Notes: a model not told the origin generated them from the sequence alone. DNA of 64,000 nucleotides from Larkinella humicola (GCF_008727875.1 NZ_VTWS01000003.1:372001-436000), one strand, 5' to 3'; counted from the first letter of the stretch, positions 12,401 to 20,867 are shown. Translations and numbers: made by a program.

Positions 12401-13595
12401 TGCAGCCCCGGTAGCTCCGTCCGTTTCGGGCCTATCGGCCACTCTCAACGTGGCCTTCACGGCCAGCGCGCTGCCAGCCTTTACCGATGCCGAAAACGAT
12501 CCGTTAACGTATACCCTGACGGGATTGCCCAACGGCGTCAACTTCGATGTCAATACGCGTGTGATCGCCGGAACACCCACTGTGAGCGGTACTTTTACGC
12601 TGACTTACTCCGGGAAGGACAGCCAGCATGCACCGGTTTCGACCACGCTCACGCTCACCGTTGGCGGAGGAGGAACGCCAACGAATGCGGCTCCGGTGGC
12701 CCCGGCGAGCATCGCGCCCCTGTCGGCTACCATCAGCGTTGCCTTCACCGCCAGCGCTCTGCCGGTCTTTACCGATGCCGAAAACGATCCGCTGACCTAT
12801 ACTCTGACGGGATTACCCAATGGCGTCAACTTCGATGCCGGAACCCGGGTCATCTCCGGAACACCGACCGTGAGCGGCACCTTCACGCTGACTTATTCGG
12901 CCAAGGACAGCCAGAATTCGCCGGTTTCGACCACGCTCACCCTGACGGTCAGCACCAGCGGAGGCACAACGCCCCCACCCACCAGTGGTGGTAGCGGACC
13001 GGGCAGTTACGAAGGCTACCTGGACGTGGTCAATTGCAGCAGCATTCAGGGTTGGGTTTGGGACCGCAACCGCCCTAACACGCCGATTGCGCTTGAATTT
13101 CTGGATGGCAACACCGTAGTGGGTGCGGTCGATGCCAACATTTTCCGCCAGGATCTGAAGAACGCTAACAAAGGCAACGGGATCCACGGTTACATCTTTA
13201 CGGTACCGGCTTCGCTCAAGGATGGACAAGACCACTCGATCAGTGGTCGCGTGCCGGGGGGTAATTTCACCCTGAAATGGTCGCCGAAAATCCTGAATTG
13301 CCCCAATGGTGGTCGTGAGGGAGTTGCCACGGCGGAATTCACCTCCGATCTGTCGGTCAGCCCGAATCCCAGCAGCGGCCGGGTGGTCATCAGCTTCCGG
13401 CTGGCGGCCCAAAAAACCGCCCAACTGCAGGTGGTGGATGTACTGGGCCGGGTTACGTGGCAACAGGCCGTTGTCGGCACGGGTAAGGTGCAGCACCAAA
13501 CGGTTGATTTGAGCCAGGGCGGAACCGGTCTTCACTTCGTCCAGTTGAAAACCGGCGAGCAGCAACTCATTAAACGCCTGCTGATTACCCAGTAA
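6438..13595 (+). CDS. Giant T9SS-secreted GSDH/Ig-repeat protein, complete
   Basis: 2385 residues. A signal peptide (1-27, cleavage after NGYGQ) is followed by a glucose/sorbosone-dehydrogenase-type beta-propeller (about 31-471; ANYGWP motif), PKD domain (478-568), an Ig-like domain (571-680), an MBG-like Ig domain (677-763), fibronectin type III (767-853), then nine putative-Ig domains (LTGLP, RVISGTPT signatures) interleaved with five copies of the cysteine-bracketed GYLD/GWxWD/KGNGxHGY module, and a T9SS type A sorting domain (about 2300-2385). Role: exported through Sec and T9SS, with a propeller head on a long repetitive stalk; quinone-dependent sugar oxidation is known for the family but not shown here. 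Adjacent Ig repeats at 10560-10832 and 10857-11125 are nearly identical in DNA, suggesting recent internal duplication. Paralogue of the protein ending at 5227. Confidence 0.93.
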   Translation: MTNLCTQLKNLILVLTLVTVFVSNGYGQYKSGFSEEVYAGDLAGAVGFTFDKNGAMYVWGIDGRITRVDPQTKQKTQLLDISSEIGRYDDFGLLGMTLDNNFLTNGRFYLFYVIKYASVKWQGTYARVTRYEANKDDGFKSIKANSRKVLIGEPDPNNPSKGVPGDCIPLTSSSHAGGGISMGEDGSLLIPTGDGAAPAFDQGSYSESYYSQSIQNGFITAAENIGSYRSQVDYSLSGKVLRINPENGDGMPGNPNFDPSAPRSVKSRIFASGLRQPFRSSVRPNTGSGDINAGNPGALYVGDVGFTDWEEINVVKKGANYGWPFEEGQNPSTRAYTKTQYKPEGVTFSKPVISWRSGPGQVNRNGTLTNVNATPASLLPGYCAIGGSWHPGGGNYPAEYQNAYYFADFNGGWISRMAFDSDNQPQPATLTKLLDGGSSYQYITCIAFNPIDKNMYYLRYPEDGGERVRRVIYNGAAGGSPPVAIILSDKSNGSSPLTVKFTGNTSYDPEGKALTYAWDFGDNTSSTSANPEHTFTTTATSTVYTVKLTVTDPDGKSHQTTKAITVSSANNSAPVIVSTSIDALTQMNLDEIRNINLSAVITDETPANQLSYKWTVSLFHNDHQHDDFVTTSQTSSASLPPIGCDGTLTFWYGVKLEVTDAGGLKTETIRYIYPDCAGTAQTITLNDIADRAPNSPAFTPAASASSGKPIVFYVIAGPAVIAEGKVFLTGRLGKVTIRAAQHGGDGFKPARPVEKSFNVVSDAADKQPPTAPTSLALSNITQNSMRLTWNASTDNASVASYEVYRNNVKIGDVTSGTSYNATGLTAGTEYYFFVRAIDPTGNVSANSNTATGTTTGTTTPPANSPPTAPSVGALTATVNTSFTSSQLPPFNDVDGDALTYTLTGLPGTLNFNASTRVISGTPTQATSYNLTYSATDGKSSAVNTTVTLTVNTAGTGNPPPTVTGNFEGYLDVVNCNTISGWVFNYDSPNAPYTVEFLAATGTNPSIESATSFGTTVASNFRQDLLNAGKGNGAHGYSFTVPNSIKTNQQQTIWGRVQGSTYVLLWSPKTLTCEGTGTPVNPPPVKPSVSPLSATVNVVYNSGPLAAFTDSEPLTYTMTGLPSGLTFDGGTRVISGTPTQQGTFTITYSAADSQNKTDLSITLVVAPGGTPTNPPPVKPSVSSLAATLNVAYTYTLPVFTDSEPLSYTLTGLPSGLAFNAGTRVISGTPTQQGTFALTYSASDSQNKTDLAISLVVSAGGVVTGNFEGYLDGVNCSTFSGWVWDRDKPNTPITVEFLDGATAATAVSIGSISADIYRQDLKNANKGNGAHGYVFTVPESVKDNQTHTIWGRVQGATYILNWSPKTINCVGTGTPPVNAAPVAPASIAPLSATINSAFTASALPVFTDAENDPLTYTLTGLPNGVNFDVNTRVISGTPTVSGTFSLTYSAKDSQHAPVPTTLTLTVNAGGSTPPVNAAPVAPASIAPLSATINAAFTASALPVFTDAENDPLDYTLTGLPNGVNFDVNTRVIAGTPTVSGTFSLTYSAKDSQHAPVPTTLTLTVANPSTPPPTGAFEGFLDVINCDGDIFGWVWDANQPNTPLNIEIRDNDNLIATITASLARPDLVSAGKGNGQHGYSFIIPATLKNGQNHSIGMRVQGTSYELMGSPKMLNCPGDGSPLPNDPGNQPPTGPTLPIQNRELGVATTYTIPEFTDPESGALIYALNGSVPGLSYSAASRTLSGSPTTLGTFTTSLIVTDPKGKTASALLTFVITNAAPPANVPPAAPAVSPLSATVNVAYSSTLPAFTDTDPLSYTLTGLPSGLGFNAGTRVISGTPTQQGTFSLTYAANDGKVTADMTIALTVAAGGSTPPPAPAANFDGYLTQEVNCNTLSGWAYDRTSVNRVVTVEFFDGASIATGRLIGSIAANVFKQHLLDAGKGNGVHWYDFPIPEEIKDGQNHTIWARVQGSEFTLKWAPKTIRCVGSGTPSNAAPVAPSVSGLSATLNVAFTASALPAFTDAENDPLTYTLTGLPNGVNFDVNTRVIAGTPTVSGTFTLTYSGKDSQHAPVSTTLTLTVGGGGTPTNAAPVAPASIAPLSATISVAFTASALPVFTDAENDPLTYTLTGLPNGVNFDAGTRVISGTPTVSGTFTLTYSAKDSQNSPVSTTLTLTVSTSGGTTPPPTSGGSGPGSYEGYLDVVNCSSIQGWVWDRNRPNTPIALEFLDGNTVVGAVDANIFRQDLKNANKGNGIHGYIFTVPASLKDGQDHSISGRVPGGNFTLKWSPKILNCPNGGREGVATAEFTSDLSVSPNPSSGRVVISFRLAAQKTAQLQVVDVLGRVTWQQAVVGTGKVQHQTVDLSQGGTGLHFVQLKTGEQQLIKRLLITQ

Positions 13596-13612
13596 AAAGA
13601 ATTGTGAGTATG

Positions 13613-13643
13613 AAAAGCCGCAGACGAACAATCTGCGGCTTTT
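13613..13643. terminator. Strong terminator hairpin, usable from both sides
   Basis: AAAAGCCGCAGA (13613-13624) pairs perfectly with TCTGCGGCTTTT (13632-13643), with a T-run on the plus strand and an A-run on the other side. It separates the giant gene from the converging OmpA-family gene. Confidence 0.88.
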
Positions 13644-13694
13644 TTGTTTCCTGTCTTACAAACAACTGGTTGACCGACCGCCTGGATGCCGGTT

Positions 13695-16166
13695 TCACTT
13701 GATCGACAACACTTTGAATTCGGTCCGGCGGTTTCGCTGGTGTTCGGCTTCCGTACAATTCACTTCATTGGTGCAATTGTTGAGCAGGAGTGATTCGCCA
13801 TAACCGGCCGCAACCATCCGTTTGCGGCTAATCCCTTTTGATGCCAGGTAACTGACCACCGAATTGGCCCGCTGCGCCGACAGATACCGGTTGTAAACCG
13901 CATCGCCCCGGCTGTCGGTATGGGATCGGAGTTCGACCGTGAGCAGGGGATATTTCTGCATGGTAGCCACCAATTTGTCCAGTTCCCGCGACGCATCCGA
14001 CCGAATCGTCCATTTGTCGAGATCGTAGTAAATGTTGTCCAACTGAACAATGTCGCCCACCCGAAGCATGTTCAAATCCGCCGACAGCACTTTGGTTGTC
14101 GCTTTGGGTGTCAGCTTCTTAATCCGGTTTGTATTCGTCCCATACCGTTCTTTTGAGGCACTGAGGGTGTAGTCGCAGCCTTCGGTCAGTTCAAATTCAT
14201 ACCGGCCATCGGCGCCGGTGGTGATTTGCCGGATGGCGCCGTCGCAGTCGTTCTTCAAATTGACCGTGACGCCTTCGATCGGTTTCCGGTCTTTTTCGCT
14301 CATGACAATACCCCGCACTTTGGCTTTCTGAGAATCGACAATATCCCAGCCATCATTCGCCGGAAGCGGTACATACTGCACAGTATCAATAATTTTCGGG
14401 GGTTGATTCAGCGCAATTTCCAGCCGGGAAGGCGAGTCATCGGTGAGTGAGTTGGTTGAGAAACCAACCGTGCTGGTCACATAACTATCTTTGGAAGCCC
14501 GAAACATAAAATCGTTGTTGGACTCCAGACACAATTGCACCAACCCGTCTTTTTTGGTCACCACCGTTCGGTCTTTGCGGCCTTCGCCCCGGGCTTTTAT
14601 GTCGATCAGCACACTATCGATGGGTTGTTTCGTTACCTCGTCGTAAAACCGGAGCGTCAGGTTCCGGCATCCGTACAGCGAACTTTCCCGAACAAACCGA
14701 AAAATATCGTCATTGCCCTTTTGCCGGTTGGTACTAAAATAACCGCCTTTGCGGTTTCCGTCGGTAATCATTCCAAAATCATCCTGATCGGAATTGATCG
14801 GCGCATCGAGGTGTTCGACCGGCCCCACGGGCGCCCCATTGACGAGCGGGGCGTAGTAGATATCGAGTCCCCCCAGCCCTTTTCGGCCATCCGAGGCAAA
14901 ATACAGATTGCCCCGTTCATCGATAAACGGGAACAAATCGTTGCCTTTCGTATTAATTTCTTTCCCCAGATTGACCGGTTTCGACCACTTTCCGTTTTCA
15001 TTCCGGGCGACGTACAAATCCGTCCCGCCAACGCCCCCGGGCATATCGGAAGCAAAGAACAGCAAGCGGTCGTCTTTGCTCAGGGCCGGATGCCCGACCG
15101 AGTAATCGTCGCTGTTGAACGGTAATTCCTGAATATTGATCCAGGTGCCGTTTTGCTGAACGGCGGTATACAGTTTGAGGTTCGTTACCCCTTCCGTACT
15201 TTGGCGTACCCGCCGGCCGTCGTAGTTATTCCGGGTAAAAACGACCTGATAGCCATCGTTGAAAAACGTAACCGGCCCTTCGTGGTAGCGGCTGTTGAGA
15301 GCGCGGCTAAAAGGCTGAATGGTTTTCGAAAACCGTAACCCCTCCGAAATATTGATTCCGCCATCGTATCCGCCAATCGTGCGGGAATCGTTGGCCGAAG
15401 CGCGGCTGCGTGGAGTACCGCCGGACCGGCGTTCTTTTCGCGTACGGACCGACACCGGTTTCGAAACCGTGCCATCGGCTTTAATCAACTGCGTGGCCTT
15501 CAACTGCTGCCGGTCCTGGACGTAAAAGAGGTCGAGGTAACTGCCTCCCCCCCCTTTCCCGGCCGTTTCGATGGCGGCACTTGCTTTTTTTCCGGATACA
15601 AACACCAGTCCGTCCCGGTAATACATCGGACTAAATTCAGCGTTTGAGGTGTTGAGTGCAAGGACTTCCAGCCGGTAGCGAGTCGGTGTTTTTTTGCCGA
15701 TCACCCCCGTTGCCGGGTCTAAAAAAGGCGAGGATTCTGCCTGGACGGCTTTTTCCTTCAGCTTGTTGTATCGGTCATACTGCTTCTGCGATTCGCTGTA
15801 TTTTCCGTTGGCCGCCAGGGTTTGAGCGTAGTGAAGGTAACTTTCAATCTGGTTTCCGGTCAATTCGGTAGCGGTCGTCAGCTCCTGGTAAGCGCGTTCT
15901 GCTTTTTTCAGATCGCCCGCCAGTTGATAGGAATGTGCCAGATTGGCCTGGGCCGCCGTGCGTTGTTCAGCCGTCAACTTGTCCGGCAAATCGGCCAATA
16001 ATTGGGTGTATATCTCAATGGCCCGCCCGTAGGCTTTCAGGGTATATTGCCGGTTAGCCTGCTGCAACAGCGTATCGGATTGCGCATAGCCAACAGCCAC
16101 CGCGCAAAAAAACAATCCGAAGGTGAACCAGCGCTTACGCCAACATTTCAAAATACAAGTGCCCAT
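13695..16166 (-). CDS. OmpA-family protein with TPR, PD40 propeller and carboxypeptidase-regulatory domains (PorE-like)
   Basis: Domains in order: signal peptide, TPR-like helices (QQANRQYTLKAYGRAIEIY onward), a long PD40/WD40-like beta-propeller (SDDYSVGHPALSKDDRLLFFASD and similar blades), two carboxypeptidase-regulatory-like beta-sandwiches (one beginning VRGIVMSEKDRKPIEGVTV) and a C-terminal OmpA peptidoglycan-binding domain (VELRSHTDSRGDAVYN; LSAQRANSVVSYL). This is the order known for PorE of the T9SS, an outer-membrane-associated peptidoglycan anchor. I chose MGTCILKCW at 16166 because it gives a compact signal peptide ending GYAQ; an ATG 21 bases further up is possible. No porP/sprF neighbour is present, so it may be one of several paralogues rather than the T9SS core PorE. 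Confidence 0.85.
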   Translation of the reverse strand: MGTCILKCWRKRWFTFGLFFCAVAVGYAQSDTLLQQANRQYTLKAYGRAIEIYTQLLADLPDKLTAEQRTAAQANLAHSYQLAGDLKKAERAYQELTTATELTGNQIESYLHYAQTLAANGKYSESQKQYDRYNKLKEKAVQAESSPFLDPATGVIGKKTPTRYRLEVLALNTSNAEFSPMYYRDGLVFVSGKKASAAIETAGKGGGGSYLDLFYVQDRQQLKATQLIKADGTVSKPVSVRTRKERRSGGTPRSRASANDSRTIGGYDGGINISEGLRFSKTIQPFSRALNSRYHEGPVTFFNDGYQVVFTRNNYDGRRVRQSTEGVTNLKLYTAVQQNGTWINIQELPFNSDDYSVGHPALSKDDRLLFFASDMPGGVGGTDLYVARNENGKWSKPVNLGKEINTKGNDLFPFIDERGNLYFASDGRKGLGGLDIYYAPLVNGAPVGPVEHLDAPINSDQDDFGMITDGNRKGGYFSTNRQKGNDDIFRFVRESSLYGCRNLTLRFYDEVTKQPIDSVLIDIKARGEGRKDRTVVTKKDGLVQLCLESNNDFMFRASKDSYVTSTVGFSTNSLTDDSPSRLEIALNQPPKIIDTVQYVPLPANDGWDIVDSQKAKVRGIVMSEKDRKPIEGVTVNLKNDCDGAIRQITTGADGRYEFELTEGCDYTLSASKERYGTNTNRIKKLTPKATTKVLSADLNMLRVGDIVQLDNIYYDLDKWTIRSDASRELDKLVATMQKYPLLTVELRSHTDSRGDAVYNRYLSAQRANSVVSYLASKGISRKRMVAAGYGESLLLNNCTNEVNCTEAEHQRNRRTEFKVLSIK

Positions 16167-16454
16167 ACTTGATCGTGCAAAAACCATTTACTATGCCAAA
16201 GCCATCCTTTTTAGACAGATCACATTTTATTGTTTGACAAAGCAACTAAAAATAAATTGCGAACTTGCCCCATCAACACGATTATACCAATAAAACCCAC
16301 AAATTAGTAACAAATCTGATGGTGCATAAATCATGCCAGCCAAAAACTGGCGGAGTGGACGCCAATTTTTGGTTCCCCTGGAAAAACAGGCACTTGCTGC
16401 CAAATATTAGCTAAATTCGCTACCTCAATCCTGATCATTCATTTTTATATTCCC

Positions 16455-17504
16455 ATGCCCTCCTTTTTCTATTTGATGGTATACGGATTTGCCATTCTCC
16501 TGACTGGCCCGCCCGCCGATTCTGTCCACCCACTTGCACCCGGCCATTTGCCGGTGGTGATAGCCGAACCCAGCGGCAAGCTGCACCTGACTTTTGGTCA
16601 GGATTCGGCTGTTTATTACGCGACTTCGTCTACCAAAACCGCGTCATTCGGCCCACCTATAGTGGTAGCGGTTCTGCCAAACCTGGTGGCAGGTGCCAAG
16701 CGAGGCCCCCAAATCGCCGTTACGGCCCAGTACGTCGTCATCAGTGCTGTCAACCGGGCGGGCGATCTTTTTGCCTATTCCCTGGATCGGGCAACGGGCC
16801 GGTGGTCATCCGCCGTGCGCATGAACGATGTGCCTCAGATTGCCAAAGAGGGTTTTCAGGCCGTTGCCGGGGCGTCGCGCGGGGTATTTCATGCCGCCTG
16901 GCTCGACCTTCGGGACGATAAGAAGAACAAGATTGTGGGTACCACCTCCCGCGACGGGGGCCGAACCTGGTCGGCCAATCAGGTGATTTACCGCTCCCCC
17001 GACGGCACGGTTTGCGAATGCTGCCGAGTTTCGATGGCGGCTAAAAACAATGATGTGTACGTCCAGTTCCGCAACTGGCTCGACGGCTCCCGGAATTTAT
17101 ACCTGGCTCACTCGACCGACGGCGGAAAAACGTATGCCCCTGCTCAAAAACTGGGAACCGGCACCTGGCCACTAAAAGCCTGCCCGATGGACGGTGGTGC
17201 CGTGGCGATTTCGGCTGCGGGTCAACCCTTCACCGCCTGGCGACGCGAAAACACGCTGTATACCTGCCAGCCCGGCGAACCGGAGCAAGCCGTTGCCTCC
17301 GGCCGCAACATAACGCTCACCGCCGGACCAACGGGGCCACTCCTGGCCTGGGACGATGCCGGGGTGGTTTGGGTGAAATCCGGGACCAAGCCGGCGGTTT
17401 CGGTCGGAAAGGGCCAGATGCCCAGTGTAGCCGTGGTGGGCAAAACCGCCGTCTGCGTCTGGGAATCGGATGGAAAGGTGATGACGGGGACGGTAGGGTT
17501 GTAG
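16455..17504 (+). CDS. Exported BNR/Asp-box repeat protein (sialidase-like propeller)
   Basis: 349 residues with an N-terminal hydrophobic export signal (about 1-22). Asp-box motifs SRDGGRTW and STDGGKTY are typical of six-bladed sialidase-type propellers, and a CECCR cysteine cluster follows the first box. The usual arginine triad of true sialidases is not evident, so neuraminidase activity is not claimed; BNR proteins of this kind are often annotated as exo-alpha-sialidase or glycosyl hydrolase. It converges on the ABC exporter gene with only 5 bases between stops. Its last 87 bases are duplicated 5 kb away at 22668-22754. Confidence 0.75.
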   Translation: MPSFFYLMVYGFAILLTGPPADSVHPLAPGHLPVVIAEPSGKLHLTFGQDSAVYYATSSTKTASFGPPIVVAVLPNLVAGAKRGPQIAVTAQYVVISAVNRAGDLFAYSLDRATGRWSSAVRMNDVPQIAKEGFQAVAGASRGVFHAAWLDLRDDKKNKIVGTTSRDGGRTWSANQVIYRSPDGTVCECCRVSMAAKNNDVYVQFRNWLDGSRNLYLAHSTDGGKTYAPAQKLGTGTWPLKACPMDGGAVAISAAGQPFTAWRRENTLYTCQPGEPEQAVASGRNITLTAGPTGPLLAWDDAGVVWVKSGTKPAVSVGKGQMPSVAVVGKTAVCVWESDGKVMTGTVGL

Positions 17505-17507
17505 GAT
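17394..17507. repeat. Direct repeat A, first copy (3' end of BNR gene)
   Basis: The last part of the BNR gene recurs at 22655-22758. The 87 bases from 17418 to the stop codon align without gaps to 22668-22754 with 7 mismatches (about 92% identity, counted by eye); just upstream an 11-base stretch (17407-17417) is missing in the second copy. The two copies bracket the bacteriocin-like cassette. Confidence 0.85.
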
Positions 17508-17509
17508 TG

Positions 17510-19666
17510 TTAATGGTATTCGGTTTGCTGTTGCCAGAAATGGCTGTAGATTTCCCCTTTGTTTACCAGTTCATGATGCGTCCCTTCTTCGACCAGTTTG
17601 CCATTTTCCAGGACCAGAATCTGATCGGCCTGACGAACGGTACTCAGCCGATGCGCGATGATCAGAATGGTTTTTCCAGCGTCACGAAGGCTGTGAATGG
17701 TTTGCTGGACATATTGCTCCGAAACCGAATCAAGGGCCGATGTTGCTTCATCAAAAATCAAAATTTCGGGATTTCGATACAAGGCACGGGCGATGGCAAT
17801 TCGTTGTTTCTGACCGCCTGACAACATCGCTCCGTTTTCACCCAGGTAGGTATGGAAGCCGTTCGGTAGTTTTTCAATGAAATCAGCGATGCCCAACTGC
17901 TGACAAATAGCCAAAACATGTTTCATATCCGGTACCGACTCCCCTAATGCAATGTTGTCAATGATGTTTCCGGCAAACAGATCGATCTTCTGGGGTACGA
18001 CGCTAACTACCTGCCGCAAACTGGCGGGATTGATGTGTTTGATATCGAAATTGCCAATGTAAATACTTCCTTTTTGCAGTGGATAAAGTCCCTGCAGCAG
18101 CGATAATAAGGTCGATTTACCGGATCCGCTTTCGCCCACAATGGCCGTAATTTTTCCGGCCTGAATAGTCAGCGACAAATCGTCAAAAACCGTTACACGG
18201 GAACCGTAGCGGAAGGACACGTTCCGGAAGGAAATTTCGCCGATCATATCGGACTTCAGACTAATGGTATTGTCAGAAGTTTCGCGTTCAAGATCCATGA
18301 TTTCGAACAATCGGTCGGCCGCAATCAAGGCATCCTGAATGGTTCGGTTTGCACCGACCAAACTAGCTGCCGGGCCGGTAAAATAGCCAATCAAGGCATA
18401 AAACGACAAGAGTTCACCGGGCGTAATCTCATTATGAAGAACAAACCAACCACCTACCCACAGCAAAATAATGGTAAATAACCGGGAAATCAGTTCGGAA
18501 ATGCTTCCAACGTAAATCGCACTACTGCCCGACTGGAAAATGGTTTGCAAGAGTTTCACAAACCGGGTTTCGGTTTTAGCTCCGGCATATTCCTCCAATC
18601 CAAACCGCTTGATCGTTGACATGGCATTGAGGGATTCCACCAATTGCGATTCCAGCTCGGCGGCATTTTCCATTAGGCGACGCTGATTTTTCCGATTAAT
18701 GCGGTTCGTAATCCAATACAGCAAGGCATACATCGGAATAACCAGCAACAACACCAATGCCAGTTTCCAATAGTAGGTGAACATCAGTCCGAACGAGAAA
18801 AAGATAATCAATACGTTGACAATCAGATTGAGAGCCGTATCATTGATAAACGTCCGGATTTTAACCGCATCGTTGACCCGCGAGACAATCTCGCCAACAC
18901 GCATGCTATCGAAAAAGGATTGGGGTAGTTTGAGCAGGTGCTTGTAGTAGCCCAGAATGAGGGCCGCATCCATGCGCTGACCGGTTTTGAAATTGAAAAA
19001 ACTCTTGACTGTACCGATGAAGAGTTGCAACAGCAATAGCACGATCATCACCACACTGAGAAGATTCAGCAGATTCTGGTTGGCTTCCGGCAAAACATTG
19101 TCGACCAGTTTCTGCACATAAATCGAAGTGGTCAAACCCAGCAAGGTATACACAACCGCACCAAACAAAGCCTGCGCCAAAACTGCCCGGTGCGGACGGA
19201 GCAACTGACTGAAACGTTGCAAAACCGAGGCTTTGGAATTACCGGTTTGGAACGTTTCATCCGGAAGTAACAAAACCAGTACCCCCGTCCATTCCTGCTT
19301 AAACTCGTCGTGAGTCTTTTTATGGATGAGACCGTCGCCCGGATCCATGACCACAACGTATTTTGGCGTTACGTCATAAATCACCACGTAGTGCTGCAAA
19401 ACACCCTTCAACACCACGTGCGCAATGGCCGGTTTAGGGATTTTAGAGAGGCTTTCAAACGGCCCCTTCACCCCCTTCGCCTGAAAACCGAGTTTCTGTG
19501 CTGCTTCAATCAAACCTAGCACATTCGTTCCTTTCTGATCCGTAGAAGCCATTTGCCGAATCCGGGCCACCGGCAACAATAACCGGTGGTGCGCGGCTAC
19601 GGATGCCAGACAAGCCGCTCCGCAGTCGGTAATGTCGCGTTGTTTAACTTTGATTCGGCTGTTCAT
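17510..19666 (-). CDS. Peptidase-containing ABC exporter (C39 peptidase, bacteriocin type)
   Basis: About 718 residues in the classic three-part layout. The N-terminal C39 cysteine peptidase has the catalytic Cys in DCGAACLAS, His in HYVVIYDV and Asp in MDPGDG. A six-helix ABC transmembrane domain lies at about 155-440. The C-terminal ATPase has Walker A GESGSGKST, signature LSGGQKQRIAIARA, Walker B ILIFDEATSALD and H-loop IIAHRLS. Such proteins cut double-glycine leaders and export the mature peptide. I chose MNSRIKVKQRD at 19666 because the family begins just before the catalytic Cys; an upstream ATG at 19687 adds seven residues. It follows hlyD closely on the same strand, so the two probably share a transcript. 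The likely substrates are the two GG peptides at 21726-22155. Confidence 0.96.
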   Translation of the reverse strand: MNSRIKVKQRDITDCGAACLASVAAHHRLLLPVARIRQMASTDQKGTNVLGLIEAAQKLGFQAKGVKGPFESLSKIPKPAIAHVVLKGVLQHYVVIYDVTPKYVVVMDPGDGLIHKKTHDEFKQEWTGVLVLLLPDETFQTGNSKASVLQRFSQLLRPHRAVLAQALFGAVVYTLLGLTTSIYVQKLVDNVLPEANQNLLNLLSVVMIVLLLLQLFIGTVKSFFNFKTGQRMDAALILGYYKHLLKLPQSFFDSMRVGEIVSRVNDAVKIRTFINDTALNLIVNVLIIFFSFGLMFTYYWKLALVLLLVIPMYALLYWITNRINRKNQRRLMENAAELESQLVESLNAMSTIKRFGLEEYAGAKTETRFVKLLQTIFQSGSSAIYVGSISELISRLFTIILLWVGGWFVLHNEITPGELLSFYALIGYFTGPAASLVGANRTIQDALIAADRLFEIMDLERETSDNTISLKSDMIGEISFRNVSFRYGSRVTVFDDLSLTIQAGKITAIVGESGSGKSTLLSLLQGLYPLQKGSIYIGNFDIKHINPASLRQVVSVVPQKIDLFAGNIIDNIALGESVPDMKHVLAICQQLGIADFIEKLPNGFHTYLGENGAMLSGGQKQRIAIARALYRNPEILIFDEATSALDSVSEQYVQQTIHSLRDAGKTILIIAHRLSTVRQADQILVLENGKLVEEGTHHELVNKGEIYSHFWQQQTEYH

Positions 19667-19691
19667 GGTGTGGTTGGAAGGCGACACAGGC

Positions 19692-20861
19692 CTAACGGAT
19701 GCTACTGACGACGGACTGATTCACCGGGTTCAGCCAGTCGTCGGCCTTGTCGTAGAGTAAATCGAACAGCGACCGGCGGGTAACGATAAACCGCGCGTGA
19801 ACCGTCATTCCTTTTTTGAGGTTTCCACGGTACCCATTTTTCAGGCTTAGAAACGATTGACTGAGTCGGCACCGGACTTTAAAAACCGGCTGGTTTTCGA
19901 CAAGGACAAAATCATTGGCAACGTCCAGTATCTGGCCTTCCAGCAAACCCCATTGGTTGTAGTTGAAGGCCGCAATCTGAAAGCGGGCTTTCTGTCCAAC
20001 CCGCAACAGGCCAATGTCTTTGGGTGTGGCATAACATTCGACAATCAGCGTAGAATCGGGCGATATGGTGCCGACCACTTCTCCGGCCTGCACAAAACTG
20101 CCGACATAACGACCTGAAAGCTGGCTGATGGTACCGCCCACGGGTGCTTTAAGAGTGGAGAATGCTTGCTCCTGCTTGAGTTGACGCTCCTGAGCCATCA
20201 AATCCGTCAACTGTAACCGGTGTTCGGATAAAGCCGTTTGCCACTCACTCCGCTGACGCTCCACCAACGTGCGGTATTGGGCCACGACGGTTTTGTAAGC
20301 AAACTCCTTGTCTTCAAACTCTAACCGGGCAATGACTTTGTCGGAATACAATTGCCGGTTCACGTCCAACTCACGCTGGCGTTTCTGCTGGGTTTGCAGG
20401 TTTTCCTGCGCCAGATAGCGGAACTGCTCATATTGCTGGCGGTAGAGCGGGGAAGTTAGTCCGGTTGCCGAAAACAAGCGGTTATCCGTCAGCCGGGTTA
20501 ATTGTTCCAAATCGTGGATATACGCCCGTTTCTGGGTTTGCTGTGTGGTCAATAACCGAAGTTTCGTGTCTGCAATATCGGTTTGCAACCGCAGCAATGG
20601 CTGACCAGCCCGTACCACCTGATTATCCTGCACCCACAAAACCGCTACCGTTCCGCTGGTTGTCGTTTTAACTTCACTCCGTTCCGCAACCGGACGGATT
20701 AAACCTGATACCTGAACTGAAACATCGACGTAAATGAACGGCAGGGCGACAATGGCCGCTGTGATAGCCAGCAAAACGGAGGTGTATAGGAGTTGACTGC
20801 GGACGGTGACGCGGGGGAGGTAAACGAGCAATTCATGGTCGGTTAGTGACGTGTCAGCCAT
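19692..20861 (-). CDS. HlyD-family membrane fusion protein for the C39 exporter
   Basis: 389 residues: a short cytoplasmic N-terminus, one transmembrane helix (about 28-48), a long periplasmic coiled-coil hairpin rich in Gln/Arg/Glu, a barrel-lipoyl region (APVGGTISQLSGRYVGSFVQAG) and a C-terminal beta-barrel. This is the periplasmic adaptor that links an ABC exporter to an outer-membrane channel in type I secretion. It is the first gene of a two-gene operon with the C39 exporter. No TolC-like gene is nearby, so the outer-membrane partner would be encoded elsewhere. Base composition matches the chromosome, unlike the AT-rich peptide genes upstream. Confidence 0.94.
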   Translation of the reverse strand: MADTSLTDHELLVYLPRVTVRSQLLYTSVLLAITAAIVALPFIYVDVSVQVSGLIRPVAERSEVKTTTSGTVAVLWVQDNQVVRAGQPLLRLQTDIADTKLRLLTTQQTQKRAYIHDLEQLTRLTDNRLFSATGLTSPLYRQQYEQFRYLAQENLQTQQKRQRELDVNRQLYSDKVIARLEFEDKEFAYKTVVAQYRTLVERQRSEWQTALSEHRLQLTDLMAQERQLKQEQAFSTLKAPVGGTISQLSGRYVGSFVQAGEVVGTISPDSTLIVECYATPKDIGLLRVGQKARFQIAAFNYNQWGLLEGQILDVANDFVLVENQPVFKVRCRLSQSFLSLKNGYRGNLKKGMTVHARFIVTRRSLFDLLYDKADDWLNPVNQSVVSSIR

Positions 20862-20867
20862 GTGTAA

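Noticed and set aside
9027-13305. Regularly spaced repeats that could suggest a CRISPR or tandem array
   Set aside because: They are coding repeats of Ig-like and cysteine-bracketed modules, in frame through one long protein.
17510-20861. Exporter plus adaptor as a type I secretion system for large RTX proteins
   Set aside because: The N-terminal C39 peptidase has an intact catalytic Cys, which points to GG-leader peptides, and such peptides are encoded next door; no RTX protein is present.
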